From positions 1-64,000 of the forward strand of contig NZ_PPDJ01000012.1 in NCBI RefSeq assembly GCF_002903145.1: a stretch of DNA of 64,000 nt. The letters run 5' to 3'. A program made the translations under genes and the position numbers. Positions within the stretch are counted from its first letter, which is position 1; each line of letters begins with the position of its first letter. The DNA is from Halobacteriovorax sp. DA5. Its GTDB lineage: Bacteria; Bdellovibrionota; Bacteriovoracia; Bacteriovoracales; Bacteriovoracaceae. A model generated the notes under the pieces. The model saw only the letters and a program-made list of their open reading frames with translations. It made no database searches and was not told the origin of the DNA. Shown in pieces: positions 51,612-60,784 of the stretch.

Positions 51612-53813
51612 ATGCACAAGAAATTTCGAAAGTCGTTGGGACTATTTTTAGGTCTCATTCTTTTATCAACGCCATTTGTTTTAAGAGCGGAAAATGGTTT
51701 ATTTAGTATTAATAAAGATCAAGTTTTAGGGAACTTATTAATCGATGTTCTCGAAAAACTTCATTATAAAAAATTAAAAGTTAATGATGATCTTTCTAAA
51801 AATGCTTTCAAAGAATTTGTTCAAAAAGTCGATTACTCAAAGCAATTTCTATATGATTCGGATGTTAAAGAACTTAAGAAGTATGAGTCTTTAATGGATG
51901 ATGAGATGAGATCAGGAAACTACAAGCTTGTTCTTGATGCCATGAAAATTAAAAAGCAAAGAATTGAAGAAGCAGATGCTTTAAGAAAGAAAATGTTTAA
52001 AGGTAAGTTTAACTTTCATGGAAATGAAGTTGTTGAGCTAGACCCAGAAAAGAGACATTTTGCAAAAGATAAGAGTGAGTTTGAAAAGAACTGGCGCCTT
52101 ACTTACAAGCAATCAGTAATGGCCCGTTATATCTCGATTAAAGAAGACCAAGAAGACCTCAAGAATCCTAAGAAGAATGCTAAAAAGACTGCTAAGAATA
52201 AAAAGAATGGAAAGAAGAAGCTTGAGTCTGAAAAAATTCTAACTGAAAAAGAAATCGTAGCTAAGGCCCACGAAGCTATCGACAAGAAATATCGCCTTTA
52301 TTTCGAAAGACTTTTAAAAGACACAAGAGATGACTATATGGAGCTTTTCTATAACTCTGTTGGTGCTGTATTTGATCCGCACACAGCGTACCTTGCTCCA
52401 AAGAGAAAAGAAGATTTTGATATCGATATGTCAGGGCAACTTGAAGGTATCGGTGCTGTCTTATCTGAAGATGAAGGTTATATCAAAGTTGTTGAAATCG
52501 TTCCAGGTGGAGCTGCATGGAGACAAAAGGAACTTGAAGTTGATGATTTAATTCTTGCTGTAAGTGAAGGTGACTCAGAGAAGGAGCCGGTTGATCTTGT
52601 TGGGATGAGAGTTGATGATGCCGTTAGATACATTCGTGGTAAGAAAGGAACAGTTGTTAAGCTTCATGTTAAGAAGGCCGATGGCTCACGTAAGTCAATT
52701 GGTATCACAAGAGATGTTGTTAAGATGGGGGCCTCTTTTGCCAAGTCTTCAGTTCTTGAACTTAAAGGTGTGAAAGGTAAGTTTGGATATATTAATGTTC
52801 CGAAATTCTACCGTGAATTTAATGGAACTATTAATTGTACTGATGATGTAAGAGCTGAACTAAAAAGATTAAAGAAACAAAAAGTTAATGGTGTCATCCT
52901 TGACCTTAGAAATAATGGTGGTGGGGCCCTGACTGATGCACAACTTATGTCAGGTCTATTTATTAAGGAAGGGCCAATTGTTCAAACTAGAAACTATATG
53001 AATCAAGTTGAAACTCTTGCAGATGAAGATCCAAGTATTGAATATGGTGGCCCACTAATTGTTATGGTTAACCGTTATTCAGCTTCTGCATCAGAGATTC
53101 TAGCGGCAGCAATGCAAGACTATAAGAGAGCTGTAATTGTTGGTGGTGCAGTTACTCACGGTAAAGGGACTGTTCAGGTTGTCTATAGCCTTGATCAAGG
53201 TCTAAATAAAATGATTGGTGAAGAGTTTGGAGCATTAAAACTTACGATCCAAAAATTCTACAGAATAAATGGAGTATCAACACAGTATAAAGGTGTAACA
53301 CCTGATATTGTAATTCCAGATCCAATGTCATATGCTGAAAACCGTGAAAAGGATTTAACTTACTCACTTAAGTGGGATGAAATTAAGCCAAAGAAATATC
53401 AGAAGTGGGCAGGTATGTCTTATGATATGAAAAAGCTTATTAGTGAGTCTCAAAAACGTGTTCAAAAAGATGAGCGCATGCAAAAGATTGAAGAGAGCGT
53501 TGCTTACCTTAAGAAGAGACGTAAAGAGACTGAGCTTAAGCTTAATATTGACTCTTGGATGAAAGAAGAAGAGGCAAATAAGAAGAAGCTAGAAAGTCTA
53601 AAACTAGATCTAGAAAATAAAGATTTAGTTGTTACTCACTTCGAAGAATCACTAAAGTCACATGAGACTGTAAAAGAAGGTGATGAAAAGCAGTGGAAAG
53701 AAGACTTTAAACAACGTAAGGAAGAATGGGTATCATCTCTACGTAAGGATGCAGGGCTTGAGGAAGCAATCTATATTATGCGTGATATGATTGCTCAAGA
53801 AGCAAAGAAATAA
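51612..53813 (+). CDS. prc: tail-specific (C-terminal processing) protease, S41 family
   Basis: A 733-residue exported protease with a signal peptide (about 1-26). Lys-rich spacer, then a PDZ domain (GQLEGIGAVLSEDEGYIKVVEIVPGGAAW) and a peptidase core with nucleophile NRYSASASEI and general-base Lys in VTHGKGTVQ. The Tsp-type extensions before the PDZ and at the end (long charged coiled-coil) match E. coli Prc more than CtpA. It degrades incompletely folded or tagged periplasmic proteins and cell-wall hydrolases. A GGAG ribosome site precedes the ATG; a small acidic gene follows 12 nt on. Confidence 0.93.
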   Translation: MHKKFRKSLGLFLGLILLSTPFVLRAENGLFSINKDQVLGNLLIDVLEKLHYKKLKVNDDLSKNAFKEFVQKVDYSKQFLYDSDVKELKKYESLMDDEMRSGNYKLVLDAMKIKKQRIEEADALRKKMFKGKFNFHGNEVVELDPEKRHFAKDKSEFEKNWRLTYKQSVMARYISIKEDQEDLKNPKKNAKKTAKNKKNGKKKLESEKILTEKEIVAKAHEAIDKKYRLYFERLLKDTRDDYMELFYNSVGAVFDPHTAYLAPKRKEDFDIDMSGQLEGIGAVLSEDEGYIKVVEIVPGGAAWRQKELEVDDLILAVSEGDSEKEPVDLVGMRVDDAVRYIRGKKGTVVKLHVKKADGSRKSIGITRDVVKMGASFAKSSVLELKGVKGKFGYINVPKFYREFNGTINCTDDVRAELKRLKKQKVNGVILDLRNNGGGALTDAQLMSGLFIKEGPIVQTRNYMNQVETLADEDPSIEYGGPLIVMVNRYSASASEILAAAMQDYKRAVIVGGAVTHGKGTVQVVYSLDQGLNKMIGEEFGALKLTIQKFYRINGVSTQYKGVTPDIVIPDPMSYAENREKDLTYSLKWDEIKPKKYQKWAGMSYDMKKLISESQKRVQKDERMQKIEESVAYLKKRRKETELKLNIDSWMKEEEANKKKLESLKLDLENKDLVVTHFEESLKSHETVKEGDEKQWKEDFKQRKEEWVSSLRKDAGLEEAIYIMRDMIAQEAKK

Positions 53814-53825
53814 TAAGGATAAGAA

Positions 53826-54071
53826 ATGGATTTTAATAAATTAATTGATAATTCAGATATTGATCATGTGATGGCAGTTCTTGAGGAAATGGATGATGAG
53901 CAATTATCAGTTGAGCTACTTAGAAAATTTAATGATAGCACTAAGGCCTTAGGAGAGTTGTTAATGAATCACGATCCTAGTTTAGATCATGCACATTGGA
54001 AGACTCAATGTGATGATGCAAAAAAGCTGGTTGATAAAGTCGTAAAAGAGATTCTTTCACATCAAAAATAA
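53826..54071 (+). CDS. small acidic hypothetical protein
   Basis: An 81-residue, helical, acidic cytoplasmic protein that begins 12 nt after prc with AAGGATAAG as ribosome site, so it is probably in the same operon. Contains HDPSLDHAHWKTQCDDAK. Not recognised. A good terminator follows. Confidence 0.65.
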   Translation: MDFNKLIDNSDIDHVMAVLEEMDDEQLSVELLRKFNDSTKALGELLMNHDPSLDHAHWKTQCDDAKKLVDKVVKEILSHQK

Positions 54072-54127
54072 TTTTTTAAGGTAAAAAAGAGTAAAAGTTT
54101 TAGATTTTTTTTATATTAAAAATTAAC

Positions 54128-54158
54128 AAAGGCCAAGTCATAAGTACTTGGCCTTTTA
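54128..54158 (+). terminator. intrinsic terminator after the prc operon
   Basis: AAAGGCCAAGT (54128-54138) pairs with ACTTGGCCTTT (54146-54156) and is followed by TTACTTTTTATTT. Confidence 0.75.
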
Positions 54159-54310
54159 CTTTTTATTTGCTGAAATTTCTTCCTCTTAATAAAAAGGGAA
54201 AAATGGCGAATAATAAATACCATGTAAGTCTTTTCTTACTATCCTCACATCAAGTTAGTCTAATTCGCGTTAGACGGATTGGCCCTGGCCCCCACCAGGG
54301 CCTTTTCTAT
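54159..54310. ncRNA. possible small RNA with two hairpins
   Basis: A gene-poor stretch between the prc operon terminator and the pilT stop. It holds GTCTAA (54258-54263) / TTAGAC (54270-54275) and then GGCCCTGG (54281-54288) / CCAGGGCC (54295-54302) followed by TTTTCTAT, the form of a plus-strand RNA with a terminator. No promoter could be pointed to with confidence, and the second hairpin may only serve to end neighbouring transcripts. Confidence 0.35.
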
Positions 54311-54333
54311 TCTTGAGGTAGCGTTCTTGTTTA

Positions 54334-55431
54334 CTACTTTGTCAGCATTAGTTTTCTCATGAAGTCACTTGCGCTTCGCACTTCCTTAGCAGCATCTTCC
54401 TCACTAATATAATTACCTTCAAGAAGATTAAGGATTGCCTGATCAAAACTCTGGCAAGGGATGTCTGCTGAATTTGTTCCACCATTTTCAATAATTGGAA
54501 TGATGCGATCAAGAGGCTCATCTCCACGAATACATTCTTTAACACCTGGGCCAGTGACCATAATTTCTTGGGCAACTCGTACACCATTAGCAGATTTTTT
54601 TGAACGTATCATTCGTTGTGAGATTGTGGCATAAAGGGAGTCGGCCAAACGTTTTCGTGCATCGGCCTGTTCTTCACCTGGAAACATTGAAATGATTCGA
54701 CTAATTGTCGATATCGCATCTGTCGTATGAATCGTTGCTAGTACCAAATGACCAGTTTCAGATGCCTTTAGAGCAATTTCAATTGATTTTTGATCCCTAA
54801 GCTCTCCAAGTAAGATAATATCTGGGTCCTGTCTTAGAGCATATTTTAGAGCATCTTCAAAATTATCGGTATCCACTCCAATTTCTCTTTGGGTGACGCG
54901 CGATTTTTTTTGTTCATGGATATATTCAATTGGATCTTCGATTGTAATAATATGTTTTGCACGACGCTCATTAATATAGTTGATCATACTTGCAAGAGTC
55001 GTCGACTTACCAGAGCCTGTCGCTCCTGTAACAAGAATTAGTCCACGTTTAGCACGGATAATTTGTTTTAGTGAATCACTTAAGCCTAAGGCCTTATAGC
55101 TTGGAATTTCTTTTTTAATGACACGAAAAACAAGGCCATTCTTATTGTTGAATTTAAAGTAATTAAATCTTAGACGACACTTATCTTCAAAGTCAAAAGA
55201 GCCATCGAGATCCTTGATTGCCTCAAGCTCTTGCTGTTCCTTATCTCCAACGAGTAGGCGAAGGATATCGTAGATGCTTTCTTGGGTTAGTAATTTATTT
55301 GATTTAACGGCGACCATGTCACCACTTATTCTAAAGCAAGGGGTTTCGTCTGCCCTTATATGTATGTCACTCGCATTGTTGTCAATAGCGACATTGATTA
55401 GTGACTTGAAATGAGAGTACTCAAATGTCAT
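54334..55431 (-). CDS. pilT: PilT-type twitching ATPase
   Basis: A 365-residue secretion ATPase: NNASDIHIRADETP start, arginine-finger region, Walker A GATGSGKSTT, Asp box TIEDPIEYIH, Walker B DIILLGELRD, and the His box ETGHLVLATIHTTDA. These fit the PilT/PilU retraction ATPases of type IV pili. The AIRNLIRE motif near the end of true PilT is not apparent, so PilU-like function is possible. No pilus genes are adjacent. It lies between a candidate small RNA and the deaminase-like gene. Confidence 0.85.
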   Translation of the reverse strand: MTFEYSHFKSLINVAIDNNASDIHIRADETPCFRISGDMVAVKSNKLLTQESIYDILRLLVGDKEQQELEAIKDLDGSFDFEDKCRLRFNYFKFNNKNGLVFRVIKKEIPSYKALGLSDSLKQIIRAKRGLILVTGATGSGKSTTLASMINYINERRAKHIITIEDPIEYIHEQKKSRVTQREIGVDTDNFEDALKYALRQDPDIILLGELRDQKSIEIALKASETGHLVLATIHTTDAISTISRIISMFPGEEQADARKRLADSLYATISQRMIRSKKSANGVRVAQEIMVTGPGVKECIRGDEPLDRIIPIIENGGTNSADIPCQSFDQAILNLLEGNYISEEDAAKEVRSASDFMRKLMLTK

Positions 55432-55531
55432 TAATTACGTCCTTCATCGTATAGCTTCTATAAATCATAGATAGATAGAGACTTGTCGGAAGACCGCGCA
55501 AAAAAGTTTAGTATTATGTAATATTAATATC

Positions 55532-57175
55532 TTACTTCGCGTATTTCTTTCGCATTTCCCATAGAAGATTACTAATATAAGGCCTTCTCGACTCCTTAGT
55601 CGTAAGCATTAGAAGCTTTGTGATCTTAAGGTTCTTTGGGTCTGAGTAGAGTAGAATCAGCATCTCTCGAATGAAATTTGTCGAAAGGGTAATGTAATTA
55701 TCTGTTCCAACCCCAAGCTTAACGCCTTTCTTTTCCCACCATGAAAATGGATGGTCTTTAAAGTCTGGGAAAACTCCTGTGAGCTTAAGGTTTGATGATG
55801 GAAGCGCAACAAGTGAAACACTCTTTTGAATAATACGGTTTAGAATATCGTGTTGATAGTGTTCAACTTCACGTGCATTATGAAATTTAGTCTTTAATAG
55901 TAAAGTCACTTCATCTGCTTCAAGTGGCTCACCTTTAAAGAGTTTCTTTTTTACTCCAATAGAATTAGATTCCCACTCCATCTCTTCGAGCTCATGTCCT
56001 TCTGTTGATTTCTTATCAATCGGTTGATGTTTTGCATTTGCTTCAACTATTCTTTGAAAGAGACGGTGGTAGTAATAGTTAGGATTAATTCCAAGGCTTA
56101 GCCCATGTTCAAGTGTATCAATATGCCAAATATTCATAGCATTATCGACAGATTGAATTCCTTTTTTTAAAGTCAACCAAGTCTCTCCATGGTGAGAGCG
56201 AATCTTTAATCCACGGTACTGAAGCTTACGTAGTCCACTTTTAAGCTCTTTAAAGTGCGCCTTACGATAAAGGGCCTTCTCATCTCCAACTGTGTCAACT
56301 TCTACTAGGTTCTCTTTTAAGTACGGATACTTTTCCAAGATATCTAGTAGGGCATCCACTTGATGCTCAAAGTGTTCTTTCTTAGTCTCAAAGTTAATGT
56401 CATCAAAGAAGTTCAATTCTTTTCTAAAAGACGGAGATAGAATAAATTTGAAACTTGGTACTTCTTTTTGAAATTTCTTGAAACCTTCATAAAGTCCTAG
56501 AACAACATCTTCTTCAGTAACTTCTCCGATACCAGGGATTTGTTCTGCATCCATATTTGAAGCACGAGATAATGTAAACTTTAGACGAATACTTCCGACG
56601 TTATAATTTTCGTACAATTCTTTTGCCATATGATAGGCTGCATCTTGATGGGCCTTTTTAGATGTAAGGATAAGCTTTGCTAAAAAGAGTATTCGAAGGT
56701 AAGTTGCAAATTGTTCGCCTTCTTTAAGTCGAATAAGGTTATCGACATCTTCTATACTATTAATTGGGAGAGCATCATCTCCATAAACTTCTGCAATTCT
56801 CTTTTCGTAAACTTTTTTATTCTTACCACTTAGAAGTTTCTTTAAACGTGGATAGATAAATTCTGCATTTAAAGATCCTGTTAGGTGGATATGTTCTTCG
56901 TAGTATGGAATTGGAAATTTTTGAAAAAAGTTAAAAACTGCATCTGATACAGGGTGATTGAGAAGAGTTTCAATATCAACTTCATCAATTTGAAAAGATG
57001 AGAGTAGCTTCATAAATTCAAGAACTGGCTTCTCTAATAATTGATTGTCGCGAATACTAGGTGAGTGCACAAGTAGCTCTAGGGTATCATTTAAAGAGAT
57101 ACCATTTGTTTCGCTTACAATCTTAATTAGCTCACATTCAATATTATTGATAATTTGTTCTTTTCTCTTTTGCAT
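55532..57175 (-). CDS. adenosine-deaminase-like amidohydrolase
   Basis: A 547-residue protein, much longer than classical ADA (about 340). Metal and catalytic motifs can be followed: EEHIHLTGSL (HxH), SHHGETW (His/Glu), a LEHGLSLG segment, LPSSNLKLTG and GVGTDN. The last is STDDP in ADA, so the second Asp is Asn here. A roughly 90-residue N-terminal extension and several insertions are present. No signal peptide: cytoplasmic. Probably deaminates a purine nucleoside or nucleotide, or a related amidohydrolase substrate. Confidence 0.75.
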   Translation of the reverse strand: MQKRKEQIINNIECELIKIVSETNGISLNDTLELLVHSPSIRDNQLLEKPVLEFMKLLSSFQIDEVDIETLLNHPVSDAVFNFFQKFPIPYYEEHIHLTGSLNAEFIYPRLKKLLSGKNKKVYEKRIAEVYGDDALPINSIEDVDNLIRLKEGEQFATYLRILFLAKLILTSKKAHQDAAYHMAKELYENYNVGSIRLKFTLSRASNMDAEQIPGIGEVTEEDVVLGLYEGFKKFQKEVPSFKFILSPSFRKELNFFDDINFETKKEHFEHQVDALLDILEKYPYLKENLVEVDTVGDEKALYRKAHFKELKSGLRKLQYRGLKIRSHHGETWLTLKKGIQSVDNAMNIWHIDTLEHGLSLGINPNYYYHRLFQRIVEANAKHQPIDKKSTEGHELEEMEWESNSIGVKKKLFKGEPLEADEVTLLLKTKFHNAREVEHYQHDILNRIIQKSVSLVALPSSNLKLTGVFPDFKDHPFSWWEKKGVKLGVGTDNYITLSTNFIREMLILLYSDPKNLKITKLLMLTTKESRRPYISNLLWEMRKKYAK

Positions 57176-57197
57176 CTTTTACTTCTCTCTATATCAA

Positions 57198-58139
57198 TTA
57201 CTTATTTTTATTATAAATATTTTGAATCTTATTAAAGTTTTCATTTAAACGATCATCAATGATCTTTGATTTTAATTCTGCCTGCCACTTATCTGGATGA
57301 TAGGTTTGCACTAATTTCTTATATTTCTTTTTTCGGTCACTTTCTTCTTTTAGTGAACTAAATTCATCACTTAATTTATTTTCATCAATTGGAAAAAGTG
57401 CAAAAATCTCATCATATGAAGAGTTCATCTTCTTTGTCAGCGAAGTAAATAAAGAGTCTTTCTTAATCGGTAAGGTTATTTCTTCGCTTCTTATAAAGCC
57501 TTCAAGAATTGCTACTCTATCACTTTTTATTGTGGATAAAGCTATAAGTAGCTTTAGTGTTAGTTTATTAAAGCGTTTATGTTCAATTCTTTCTATGTTT
57601 TGAAAGAAAAATGCCGTTGTTGCAGCTGACAGAAAGGATTCTTTTGAAAGACTTGATTTGTTTAGCTTTGCTACTTTCAATAGCTCTTCCTTACAAAAGA
57701 AACTTTTTATAAAAGGATTTATTAGGGGAGATAGCTCTTCTTTATCAAATTTAAAATCTTTGCGTAATAGATTTAATATCTCTTCACCTTCTTTAAAATC
57801 TCCCCACTGAAGAGACGACTGAAGGCCTATAAAGAAATTTAAATCTTCATCACTTGCAAACATTTTCTTTTCTTCAAAATAAGAGAGAAAGGTTCTTTGA
57901 GATCCTTTCGTTGTTTTGGCCCCCGTTGCTTGAGTTGAGTTTGAATTACCTGTAGCAGACATTCTTTCAATCTTTCTTCGAACCATCTCATCAAACTCTT
58001 CTTTTGAATGAGACTTGTTTGATTTCTTATGAGGATTAAAGATTCCATCAAAGAACTCTTTAAACAGAGGCGCAAGCATGTAGGCCAAAACGATGGCAAT
58101 AAATGCTAGTGTGATATTTGAAATTATTTTTGGTAACAT
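57198..58139 (-). CDS. membrane-anchored J-domain protein
   Basis: A 313-residue protein with one N-terminal membrane helix (about 5-25), a Lys/Ser-rich linker, a helical middle region and a C-terminal J-domain: KKYKKLVQTYHPDKWQAE with the HPD triad, then NENFNKIQNIYNK. The J-domain is at the C-terminus as in DjlA. It should recruit a DnaK-type Hsp70 to the membrane. It is divergent from the epimerase gene with a 44-nt gap. Confidence 0.8.
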   Translation of the reverse strand: MLPKIISNITLAFIAIVLAYMLAPLFKEFFDGIFNPHKKSNKSHSKEEFDEMVRRKIERMSATGNSNSTQATGAKTTKGSQRTFLSYFEEKKMFASDEDLNFFIGLQSSLQWGDFKEGEEILNLLRKDFKFDKEELSPLINPFIKSFFCKEELLKVAKLNKSSLSKESFLSAATTAFFFQNIERIEHKRFNKLTLKLLIALSTIKSDRVAILEGFIRSEEITLPIKKDSLFTSLTKKMNSSYDEIFALFPIDENKLSDEFSSLKEESDRKKKYKKLVQTYHPDKWQAELKSKIIDDRLNENFNKIQNIYNKNK

Positions 58140-58183
58140 ATTTTAGTCTTTTTAATAATTATTTTAACGCTTTAAGGCATAAT

Positions 58184-59182
58184 ATGGAATGGGCAATAGA
58201 TACACGACTAGTTAACTTAAATAAACCATGGAAGATTTCAGGGGCCGAGGTTTTGGCCAAAGAGATTATCTACGTGACTCTTAAAAATGGTGAATACAAG
58301 GGAGTTGGGGAAATTAGCTATGGTTCAAAAGAGAATATCTGCGTCGAAGATTTAAAACAAGAACTTGAGCGTTTTGCATCAGATTATGAAAATGCAGGTA
58401 TTGTTCAATATAATGAGTTAACACAATATCTAGACCAATATGATTTTTATATTCCTCGTCTAAGACTAGGGGTGGAAACAGCTTTCTTAGATTATCTTGT
58501 GAAGGCCACAGAACTTAGTCCATGGAAAATTTTAGGTACTAATACAGTTAAAAGCGTAGACTCATTAGACTCATTTCCAGTTTTTGAAACAATAGATGAA
58601 GGAAGAAAGCTGCTTGATGATGCCGATACTAATGGGGTTATCAAATTAAAGATTACACATGAAACATTTCCTGTTCAGGTACAACTTATAAATGAATCAA
58701 AGCGTGTATTCGTTTTAGATGCTAACGAGTCATATGGGAGTAATCTCGAATTATTACTTGAGCATTTAGCTATGATAGAAGATGAGAATGTACTTTTTAT
58801 CGAACAACCGCTTTATCGAAATGAGTTCGACCTTTATAAAGAATTAAAAGAAAAGTCACCAATCGATGTTTTTCTTGATGAAGGCATTGAAGATCATCGA
58901 TTTCTTGATCCTTTTAAAGACCTTTGTCATGGCGTTGTTCTTAAAACTTCAAAGGCAAATGGCCTGATGAAGACTTTCTCACAACTTCAACAAGCAAAGA
59001 AGCTAGGACTTAAGACAATGCTTGGCTGCATGGTTGAATCAACAGTGGGAATTGCGTCACTTTTCAATATTGCTTATGGTTTTGATTATTTTGATTTTGA
59101 TGGTTTTACAAAATTGAAAGACGATTCAGGGCCTCATGTTATTTGGGAAAAAGGAAAAGTGATTTTGTCTAATATGAATTAA
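58184..59182 (+). CDS. enolase-superfamily enzyme, probable L-Ala-D/L-Glu dipeptide epimerase
   Basis: The ATG at 58184, with AAGG upstream, is preferred over one 22 codons earlier that would overlap the J-domain gene. A 332-residue muconate-lactonising-type barrel. Metal and acid/base residues: KxK in VIKLKITHE, Asp in FVLDANES, Glu in FIEQPLY, Asp in FLDEGIED and Lys in VVLKTSKANG. The terminal FDFDGFTKLKDD is like the DxDG of dipeptide epimerases, which recycle murein peptides; O-succinylbenzoate synthase is the alternative. A murein transglycosylase follows. Confidence 0.83.
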   Translation: MEWAIDTRLVNLNKPWKISGAEVLAKEIIYVTLKNGEYKGVGEISYGSKENICVEDLKQELERFASDYENAGIVQYNELTQYLDQYDFYIPRLRLGVETAFLDYLVKATELSPWKILGTNTVKSVDSLDSFPVFETIDEGRKLLDDADTNGVIKLKITHETFPVQVQLINESKRVFVLDANESYGSNLELLLEHLAMIEDENVLFIEQPLYRNEFDLYKELKEKSPIDVFLDEGIEDHRFLDPFKDLCHGVVLKTSKANGLMKTFSQLQQAKKLGLKTMLGCMVESTVGIASLFNIAYGFDYFDFDGFTKLKDDSGPHVIWEKGKVILSNMN

Positions 59183-59282
59183 ATTCCCCCCCTCGAAAAA
59201 TTGTGGTGTTCATTTAAAATAGTAAGATATGTAAATTGGTAAAATTACAGAAAAACCTGTATTGAAGCTTTTTGGGAGCCCA

Positions 59283-60752
59283 ATGAAAAAAATCAATATC
59301 TTATTACCTTTATTTATTCTTGTATCATGTGCAAACGTTCAGCCAACATATGTTAGTGAAACACCGGCACAAAATCCAAAAGTAATTGTAAAGGAAGTCG
59401 TAAAGTATAAATCTAAAGATGTAGGTAGTGTAAAGGCTTACACCATCAACAATATGGATAAACTTGAACTTCACTATCACCAGAAACATTTCGATTTTTG
59501 GGTTAAGTATTTTACAGAAAAAGAAAGAGATTTATTTCTTAGATATGTTAATAATGGTGCACGCTATCGTAATGTAATCGAAAAGATTATGCGCTCACAC
59601 GGTATACCGGAAGATTTATTTTTTGTAGGCTTAATCGAGTCTGGTTACAATACTTTTATCAAATCAAAGGCCGCTGCAGTAGGTCCTTGGCAGTTCATTA
59701 AGGCAACAGGTATTAGATATAAGTTAAGAGTTGATAGCTACGTTGATGAGAGAACTCATATCATTAAATCAACTGAAGCAGCTGCTCAGTATTTTAAAGA
59801 TCTTTATAATATCTTTGGCTCATGGGAGCTTGCTCTTGTTGCCTATAATAAAGGTGAGTACGGTATCATTAGAGCGATTAGAAAAGGTAAGACACGTGAT
59901 TATATGAAACTTGTTTCACGTAAGTTAATTCCTACAGAAACAATCTATTACGTGCCAAAGGTCGCTGCGGTACGTGAGATCTATAATAATCCAGGTAAAT
60001 ACGGAATGAAGATTACAGAATCAAAAGATAGTCCTTTTGAGAAAGTAAAACAACTCAACGTAAAAGGTTCGTTTGATCTGTACAAATTAGCACGCGCTCA
60101 AGGTGTTGATTTAAAAACACTTAAAGTTTTAAATCCAGATTTAAAAAGAAAGTGGGTAAAGGTACAAAGAAGACATACTCAAAGCATCTTCCTACCTTCA
60201 AGTGAGTTTACTGATTATGATTCATTAGCAGAGTATGAAACACGTAAGTATATCAATATTGCTTCCAACTCTTCTGATAAAAAATCTTCTGGATTTTATA
60301 AAGTAAGACGTGGAGATAACCTTTCAATTATTGCAAATCGTCTAGGTGTTAGAGTAACTGATCTAAAGCGAATTAATGGAATTAGAGGTTCTAAGATTCT
60401 TGTTGGACAAAGGCTTAAGTATCAGACTAAAGGCGATATCGTTACTCATAAAGTTGCTAGAGGTGATAACTTAATTGATATTGCACGTAAGTACGGGGTA
60501 ACAGTTTCAAATATTAAGACATTGAATAATCTTAAAGGAAACAGAATCTTCATTGGACAGAGACTAAAGGTTTCTACAACAAGAGTTCCATCAAGTGTTG
60601 CATATAAGAAATACCGCGTACGTCGTGGTGATAACTTAACTGCCATTGCACGTAAGTTTAATACATCGATTGGAACAATCAAGAAAGTAAATGATATTTC
60701 AGGTTCTGCTTTATATGCAGGACAAGTGATAAAAGTTCCAAGTGAGGGATAG
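59283..60752 (+). CDS. MltD-like lytic transglycosylase lipoprotein with three LysM repeats
   Basis: The ATG at 59283 follows GGGAG. A 489-residue lipoprotein (lipobox LVSC, Cys16 or so). The SLT domain (about 105-230) shows GLIESGYNTFIKSKAAAVGPWQFIKATG with the catalytic Glu and LALVAYNKGE. Three LysM domains follow, each starting YKV/HKV/YRV-RRGDNL-type and ending GQRLKY, GQRLKV or GQVIKV. It cleaves peptidoglycan to anhydromuropeptides at the outer membrane. It may serve wall growth or, in a predator, prey entry or escape. Confidence 0.95.
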   Translation: MKKINILLPLFILVSCANVQPTYVSETPAQNPKVIVKEVVKYKSKDVGSVKAYTINNMDKLELHYHQKHFDFWVKYFTEKERDLFLRYVNNGARYRNVIEKIMRSHGIPEDLFFVGLIESGYNTFIKSKAAAVGPWQFIKATGIRYKLRVDSYVDERTHIIKSTEAAAQYFKDLYNIFGSWELALVAYNKGEYGIIRAIRKGKTRDYMKLVSRKLIPTETIYYVPKVAAVREIYNNPGKYGMKITESKDSPFEKVKQLNVKGSFDLYKLARAQGVDLKTLKVLNPDLKRKWVKVQRRHTQSIFLPSSEFTDYDSLAEYETRKYINIASNSSDKKSSGFYKVRRGDNLSIIANRLGVRVTDLKRINGIRGSKILVGQRLKYQTKGDIVTHKVARGDNLIDIARKYGVTVSNIKTLNNLKGNRIFIGQRLKVSTTRVPSSVAYKKYRVRRGDNLTAIARKFNTSIGTIKKVNDISGSALYAGQVIKVPSEG

Positions 60753-60784
60753 GCAAATAGTGGCCTTTCCCTTATACTAATCAA

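Noticed and set aside
54203..54319. Short frame of about 38 codons resembling a leader peptide just before hairpins.
   Set aside because: It would be on plus, but the next gene (pilT) is on minus, so no attenuated gene follows. The frame mostly translates the stems.
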